Under the pieces are notes generated by a model. The model ran no database searches. It was given only the letters and a program-made list of their open reading frames with translations, and was not told the origin of the DNA. Below are positions 57,230 through 64,000 of a DNA stretch of 64,000 nt, one piece after another (position 1 is the stretch's first letter; each line of letters opens with the position of its first letter). Made by a program: the position numbers and the translations under genes. Origin of the DNA: Mesodorylaimus sp. YZB2_4 (Eukaryota; Nematoda; Enoplea; Dorylaimida; Dorylaimidae); the NCBI GenBank assembly GCA_030248295.1, contig JASANH010001717.1, forward strand, positions 62,001 to 126,000. Reading direction: 5' to 3'.

Positions 57230-58410
57230 GTTGGCCTAATTATGTGAGAGCGAGCTATAAAATTGCTAAAATGCTTGAGTTTTCAAGAAATCCTTGAACT
57301 AATTGCGAGCTGCAATGTGCAGCGGTAACACTTTGTCGCGTCTGTCATACTTACAGTAAGTTTCACCGCACACAAAGACTCGCATCACAAGGATATATTC
57401 ACAGGCAACACATGCAAGAAAGATTATAATTAGGCTTTCTAGTGCTTCCTAGTGACTGCGAATCGACAAGAGATCAGGTCAGAGCTCGATGTCATCTGCT
57501 GACGCACGATTTCTCAGTTCGTCACTGTCCAGACTGACATGCCGATCGGACTAACAGGGGGCACTGGGCACTCGAGCGGCCAGGGTCGTCGATCTCGGAA
57601 ATGATCTCGTAAACTAAACTGTGTGCCCGGCAGTTCTTCCGTATAGTACGGTTTTGTCGCATCAGGATCTGCCGACTCGAAACCGACGGACATTATTATC
57701 GCAGTTGCTTCAATAGACTGTGCCGACCATGCTCACGCTGACGAATAAGGCTAGCCCCTAGTGGAAAAACGATTTTTAGGGCTGGGTTAAAATAACGGCC
57801 AACCTCCACAACCGGAAACCACCCAGCCCAAAAACCCGACCTACCCCAAGCCATTAATTCAAAAAAATAGGGCTCTAGGACCTATTGTCGGACCTAGATA
57901 GCAAGTACATGGTGTCCCAAAAATCTGATATGAGATATCACACTGTTCAGCAATGACAGAAATTTTACACTGTCTCTCCGCGCGAATTTAACCTTAATAG
58001 AAAAGTTGAGTGAAGACTTTTGTTACACCGTGCAGGAAGGATCGTGCCATGTAATCACTAAACTGTAATTTTTTCTATCAGCTGTAATTTTCACAGAAAC
58101 ATGCAGTACAGCTTTGCCCCTGAAAAAACTTTACAAGGGGAGTCCAAAGGATTTCGGAGGGGTCGATCATAGGGGTTAAAAATGGGGACGGGGTGACTCT
58201 TGGTATGCATATGTCCGTGATTTCGTGTTGATATCATTTAGTTCAAAAATTTGATGGCGCCTTTGCTTCAAATTTCGAAAAATCCGTTTGTCAAACTGAC
58301 GGACGGCATCTTTGTGTGACCTTGCTTTATCGGAATCCGAATTTTCTGGAAAGCTGGTTTACAGCTTCTGTGTCAGAAGTGTGAGTAGCAGGCTAGCGTT
58401 CCAATGACCT
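57230..58410. other. spacer
   Basis: No gene seen in either strand. Confidence 0.5.
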
Positions 58411-58419
58411 GGGTTTTTC

Positions 58420-58645
58420 ACTGTCTGACCTGACCCTGACCTTGACAGACACCTCAAAAAGTTTTCTGACCTGACCCTGACCTTGACCGATCCTTCAAAA
58501 AGTTTTCTGACCTGACCCTGACCTTGACCGATCCTTCAAAAAATTTTCTGACTTGACCTTGACCTTGACCGACCCCTCAAAAAGTTTTCTGACCTGACCT
58601 TGACCTTGACCGAACCAAAAAACCTTTCCGACCTGACCGTTGACC
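58420..58645. repeat. minisatellite, unit about 41 bp
   Basis: About five tandem units built of TTTTCTGACCTGACCCTGAC, then CTTGACCGATCCTTCAAAAAG, with point changes between units. The minus-strand frame 58495-58725 is only this repeat. Confidence 0.85.
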
Positions 58646-58649
58646 TGCA

Positions 58650-61600
58650 AGGAATTGTAAATTTTCTGGCTCTGACTTAGACAGTGATCGGACAAAAAAT
58701 TTTGCTTAACCGGCACCAGCAACAAAGCTTCTCTGTGTTCGCAATTTTACCAAGAAATTTCAATACAGCTGACAATTTTCTGGCATTACGTGAAATTTCA
58801 CAGACAGTCCAAGAAACTGAATTTTTATCAAGCTCGAAAAGATATGCAAAGCTGTTTTCACGGCTTTGGGAAAACTAGAGAAGATGACACCCATTGAAAA
58901 TCAAAGATGAATCTCATTCGTTATACGTGAATTCCTGCTCAAACTGCCTGCTGCATGATCGATTTCTTTTCGCCGTAATTTGAGAAAAGGCGCCTTACCA
59001 GGCTAGAATACCTCGCTTCAATGACGCCAAGTTTGGATATGAACGAATGGGAGGAGATACGGATGGCTAGGCCACGGATGGCTGGCATTCGCAAGCACGC
59101 ACTACGCTGGCACACAGCAGTCTATGCAGCTGGGCTGGTCGGGGACTGGTCGGGGACTGGACGAGTAAGACAACTGCAATAGCACGAGACGCACAATCGG
59201 CAGGGCAGTTTCACTGGGCGACTCTAATTTTTCACAGTGCGAATTGAGGGCACTATTAGACAGCAACTTGGGACAACGCTGAGACACCAATTTCGGGCGT
59301 GTCACAACAGCTGTTCTAGGGGTGTCTTATCCTTAGATTTGGGCACGTCCTAAGACAGGTCTTATCTTGTTTCATAATTTAAAAGGATGACTAAGAAATT
59401 TTAGCGGACCACAAAATTTAACGCAGGAAATACATACTGTACGTGTAAGCTGGGCGCCCATTACTGGTCGAAGTTTGCTGTGCGATTGTATCTGAATAAT
59501 TTTAGTATTTCACGAGGCCGCCTTGGCTAAGGAAGGCTGGTCCAAATTATATGAGCTCTGTAAACGTGCCGAATTGGGTTTATTTTATAAGCTTTAACAT
59601 GGGTTTAACGATTTGGGAATCCTCGTTTTATGCACAAAATCTGACCGTCATGTCAGCAGACTGCGTGAACTAAATCATTTGTTTTTTCCAAGTTATAATT
59701 TTGAGTCTACAGAGTTTTGTGTATTCTTCGACTGTTTTACGGGATTCTTTCCCATGGGATCGTGCTTGCTAGTGGCTCTTTCGCGCGTACAAGTTTTAAT
59801 TAATACTGTGTCCCCCTCCCCTGTCAAGTGCATGTATTTGCTTCGATAAATAAGGATTAAAACGATGATAATGGCATTCTATCGTCCTTTTTTGGCCTCA
59901 ATGGTTAAAAAGGGACGACAGAATTTTAGTTCAGCTGCAAAAGAAACATTTCTATGGCTCGAGAGAGCTAACGCAAAATGCCACAATCTCAATACGCTTA
60001 AAAAGTTGCTCTAGAAAGATCAGCTCAAAATTGCCATAGATCAAGGAAAATTGCCCTGCGCCTGACAGCGCTGCTGGGAAATAAAAGACACAAGGGAGTG
60101 TCTCAAACTTACTGTATGACTGCCTGGTGTCCTTGGGTGGGATACCAAGCTGATTGTGAAATGACTTAGGACTGCCCTAGGATTTAGGACATGCCTTGGG
60201 ATTTAGAACTGTAAAACTGCCTCCAGATCCCTACTCAGGAAGGCAGCAGCTTGAAATGTTTTCATTAACATTTCACTAAATTTACTTTCGCTTGCTGTCA
60301 GAATACTCTGACCTGACCCTGACCTTGACCAGACCCCAAAAAATTTTCCGACCGCGACCCTGACCAAGAGTCGGTCAATCGGGGTTTTGACAGAAATCTG
60401 TCCTTGACGTTGAGGTCATTTCTAACACTATAGAAGGCACAGAACTACTACAATCAGTTTATCCGCATAGCTTACTGAAGAAAAACACCCCTCGCGGCGA
60501 TATGCTTACTGATTCCCTAAGAAAAAAAAATACACCAAAGTGAATCTTTTGTACATGAATGCGCTGCCTACGTACAGTATGAATGACTATATACTAACGG
60601 CTGGCGATGTTCCCTTGTAAGTACAGCCATAGTAGCTCAAACGTCGGTCAGTGAACCAGCCTGCTAGAACGCAAGTGCTCACAGGCGGATAAAACTGGTG
60701 ACACTATTGAGATCGAACAAGGCCACAAAACCACGCTGTCCAACTTCCTTATCTATTCATCCGCGGCCTCACAGTATAGCGGGACCATGTCTCTTAAATC
60801 AGAAAAAGACAAATCGTTGAGTCCTCATCTGCTTCATCCCTAAACTCATCATTCTTATTTAGGCAAGATTTGTAATTATTTGTCTCAACAAGTTGGTTGG
60901 CTTGTCCTGACAGTGGCCAGCATTTCCGTTCTCGCTAACCGTGATCAATTCAATTCAATCCATCGTCGCTATCTGTGGCATCATCAGTCAGGCATGGATT
61001 GAGGTTTCGATGTTCGGCACAGAAGTGCTTTTCTACGTAAGAGAACGGATGATGGGTGTCATTCCGTAACGTGGGCGTTGCTGATGGCTTATGTTTACTT
61101 GCACATGACAGGATGCATATACTTTTTTACGGATAGGCTTCCAAGTCATGCTCACACCACAATTAAACATGAAAGCGCCAGGTAAAACGAAATTTGAAAT
61201 TTTATCAGTACACGTTATATGTAGGCCATATTCTTAATGGATCCAGCGGGCATTCTCTGTAAGTTTTCAGCTTTCCGTAACGAAAGTGACTGGCTGTGTG
61301 AAATCAATCTTTAGCATCTGCACATTTAGAAGTGGCATAACGTTAGGATCGATCTACAGTGACCATTCACAGCATGGTGATGTTTGTGCAGTTTCCAGTG
61401 GCACACGTGCCCAACATGTGGCCACCGAGAGCAAATCTGACTGATTGGCATCAGTGCACTTTGTTGAACTACAATTGCTGGGCGTAGCACTTTCCATCAT
61501 CAACTGTTCAGCCAGCAGTCACGCGGATCTACAGTCCCAACAACTTGGATGTACTATAAACAGGCTCGAAACTGGTGTTTCCAGTTCTCGTTCATTCTCC

Positions 61601-62050
61601 AATTCTTTGCGGACGACGCAAGCCTATGCTACGAGTATATATACTGTCAACAAGAAATGTCTACTCATTTTGCCTACGTGCTTTTCTGCTCTTTTCCTGT
61701 TTCTCTCCAAATCTTTCCAGTTGCTGCCAGTATCAAATGGGGCGTCATGGTTGCGTTTGTTTCACGTCTTTCATTTCCAAACTGGCGCTCGTATTTGATT
61801 TTTGCGTAGTTCGCTTTGTTAAAAGCTTGTGGTCTTGTGAATGAGGGAGTGGAAAATTCCAAAGGGTGTGTTTTCAGGGCAAGTTGATGCACACTTCAGA
61901 TACGCCCTTTTCTTTTGATGGATGCGGGCGGGTCTCGGGGAGAATTATTCCCTGCATGACCACTGAATGACTGATCATCCAACAACGGCCTCGTGAGTAA
62001 CTCGAGATTCAAAAAGGTTCTCCTCTTGCCTTTCAGAACTGTAAGTTAGA
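58650..62050. other. spacer with one stray minisatellite unit
   Basis: 60305-60370 holds a further degenerate unit (CTGACCTGACCCTGACC, then CCAAAAAATTTTCCGACC). No supported gene. Overlapping frames at 61445-61844 in three phases carry no family signal. Confidence 0.5.
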
Positions 62051-62059
62051 ATCGGAAAT

Positions 62060-64000
62060 ATGTGCGCATCGTGTGCTTTTCCACGTGTGCACGGAATAAA
62101 CACATTGGACGACAGTGTAATTTATAAAATCTTCCAGCACTGTTCCTTGATCGATCGATTATTATCCCTCGAAATCGTCAATTATCGATGGCGTCGATTA
62201 GCTATTCAAGCATCTGCAATCGGCAATCGCACTGACAAAACCCTTGAAGCACTCTTAATTGGTCGATTTCAGGACCTAACAGTTCCTTTTCACTTCATTT
62301 TTAAAGCTGATGACACTCAAACAGACATTTTACCAGAAGCAGAAACTAATCAATTTCTCATTTATTTACTGCAGCACATTTTGCCTCGTGTTGGAACCAA
62401 GATAATATATGCAGAATTCCAACATCACCGACTGAAAAAATTACCTTCAGGAAACCAGTCTACGCAGGTATCTGCAAATGATGATGTTGCACCCATCGGA
62501 TTTCAAATATCAAAACGAGCTGTCGATTTACTCCTTCGATATTGTCCTAATCTAAGAAAAATCGATTTTGGAGCTGCTTTTTGCGATCAGGAAACGACTC
62601 AAATGCTGACAAGACTTCAAAAACTAGAGGTATCTTTTAAATGAATTAACGTTACTGCACGTAAATGTAGGGACACAAAATTTTAAATCCGTCATTTATA
62701 GCGGAGCGCAGCATTTATTCAAAATTTCACTTTTCAGGAACTTGTTTTTCGAGTAACAGGAGAAAATATGGACTACCTGTCGAATATTCTGCCTAGGCTA
62801 AAATTGACTACCTATGGTTCCGCTCAAGGACCTATCGTATGTGCTGATCCAGCACGACTGCGGTCGCTCAAGCTTTACAACGGTTCACATCATGAATTCG
62901 AGGCCATGAAATCACAGCTACACGCACTGTTTCCAAATCTGGAAGAAATCGTGCGTGGTAAGACTCGTTCTTATAACTATAATGGCGATAATTCAGATAG
63001 TGAAGATGACGACGATCAACAATATTTGAAAAGTGTTTGCAAATTGAAGCGATTACGACGATTCGACGATATGACCAGCGTCGTGAAATCGGAATCCGAT
63101 TTGGGTCAATTATTGAAATCTTGCCCCCACCTGACATCTTTGCGATTAACTTCGACATTTGAAGGCGATTTCAATTCTGTCCTAAATGCTAATTGGATTC
63201 GGCGAGTTCGGACGGTCTGCTTGTGTGATTTGAAACTTGATTTGCAGTCGTTGAGGAGTGTTTTTCTGATTGGAACTCTAGCGTCGATCAGATTGAACAG
63301 CTTCGTCAATATGGATGTGCAAGAAGAAGCAGCGGCTGCTTCTCGGGTGAGAGCACTGCATGTTCTTTCATCTTGCTTAAAACCAGAAACACACCTGATC
63401 TTGGGCGTATACAATGTTAGCTGTGAATTTCTTATGAATTTGATTTTTTATATTGTACAGTAGAGCGATGGATGTTCTGCTACCGGGTCATCAGTTTGTG
63501 AAAAAGCATAAGTTTTTACCGCTCTCAAGATTTTTTACTGTCGGCATGGATTAACGACAACGTAAACAGTCTCCAGAAGGAATACACAATCCAAAGTACC
63601 CGATGCCGCGCCCTCTACTTTACACATTAGTTTGTCATAAGAACCCATTCAGGCGCGGAGTACAAAATTTTCGTCATACCTATTACTTTTTTTAGGAGGA
63701 AGGACCGAAATTAATTAGCCAGTGCCCTCATGGTCTAAAGCACTTGGTTATTCGCGTGCGGGGGCGACAAACGCACGAATGGGCAAACGAATTGACAAAG
63801 GAAATACTGTGCAGCGATGCAATTATGTTGGAGCGCTTTTCTGGTGAATTTATTTGCACTAAAGACTTGCTGACTTCGTTCGGATCATACGCATTGGTAA
63901 TACAATACCCTATTTTAATTTAAAAAAGACCCTTTTTGCTGGAAGCAGAAAATATGGATAAATCTACATTTTCTGACCGCTTTTAGGATTCTAAAAATCT
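62060..64000 (+). CDS. F-box and leucine-rich-type protein, 5' part; runs off the right edge
   Basis: Exons 62060-62629, 62738-63346, 63696-63896 and from 63987 onward (GT-AG, all phase 0). Residues about 14-50 form an F-box (INTLDDSVIYKIFQHCSLIDRLLSLEIVNYRWRRLA), the Skp1-binding helix set of SCF ubiquitin ligases. Downstream, leucine-rich-repeat-like strands follow (LLLRYCPNLRKIDFG, LLKSCPHLTSLRLT, LISQCPHGLKHLVIRV). An acidic insert (NSDSEDDDDQQ) lies at about residue 275. The product is likely a substrate-recognition subunit; the substrate is unknown. The C-terminus lies beyond the window. The frame in exon 2 stays open to a stop at 63461, but the donor at 63347 is preferred because the next exon restores repeat-like sequence. 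Confidence 0.8.

Noticed and set aside
61445..61892. Overlapping frames of 72-117 aa on both strands before the F-box gene
   Set aside because: Three phases and both strands are open at once, with no conserved motif; probably chance.

Overview
The window is animal nuclear DNA, almost certainly from a nematode. The genes are split by short GT-AG introns (many of about 35-70 nt). The strongest taxonomic marker is a cuticle collagen with the N-terminal Col_cuticle_N-type segment, an RQAR processing site and Cys-knot-flanked Gly-X-Y blocks. No bacterial operons, phage or CRISPR arrays are present. Genes were rebuilt by hand from splice sites, reading-frame phase and family knowledge. Exon edges are accurate to about 1-2 nt where phases agree. 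The species cannot be named from sequence alone.

Layout. (1) 0.6-3.1 kb, minus: 5' part of a kanadaptin (SLC4A1AP) gene with an FHA domain; the rest lies off the left edge. (2) 3.1-13.7 kb: repeat-rich, with SINE-like copies, tRNA-like heads, a foldback element, and a small secreted-protein gene facing a decayed inverted copy of itself. (3) 13.7-25.5 kb, plus: a complete 22-exon BK potassium channel (slo-1, 1202 aa). Its fourth intron carries an antisense cuticle collagen gene. Its fifth carries a terminal-inverted-repeat element with a 9-bp target duplication and an antisense tRNA-Ile(AAT). (4) 26.2-37.3 kb, minus: four intronless tandem claudin-like four-transmembrane genes, all ending in a T-x-V C-terminus. 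(5) 39.6-45.7 kb, minus: a 21-exon gene for a 924-aa protein with eight annexin-like repeats that lack the usual calcium loops. (6) 46.5-47.1 kb, minus: a two-exon Ly6-like GPI-anchor candidate. (7) 48.0-48.9 kb: two tRNA-derived SINE copies. (8) 49.6-52.4 kb, minus: a two-exon fatty-acid amide hydrolase with an intact Lys-Ser-Ser triad. (9) 54.6-57.2 kb, plus: a Cys-loop ligand-gated channel gene broken by a frameshift and an in-frame stop before TM4. (10) 58.4-60.4 kb: minisatellite. (11) 62.1 kb to the right edge, plus: the start of an F-box/leucine-rich-type gene.

The genes do not form one pathway, but the window is rich in membrane and excitability genes: BK channel, Cys-loop receptor, Ly6 protein, FAAH, claudin-like cluster and annexin. 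The observations most worth following are the calcium-loop-less eight-repeat annexin, the BK channel with a glycine in place of the key S4 arginine, the claudin-like cluster with conserved PDZ-type tails, and the Lys-Ala tail of the nested collagen.
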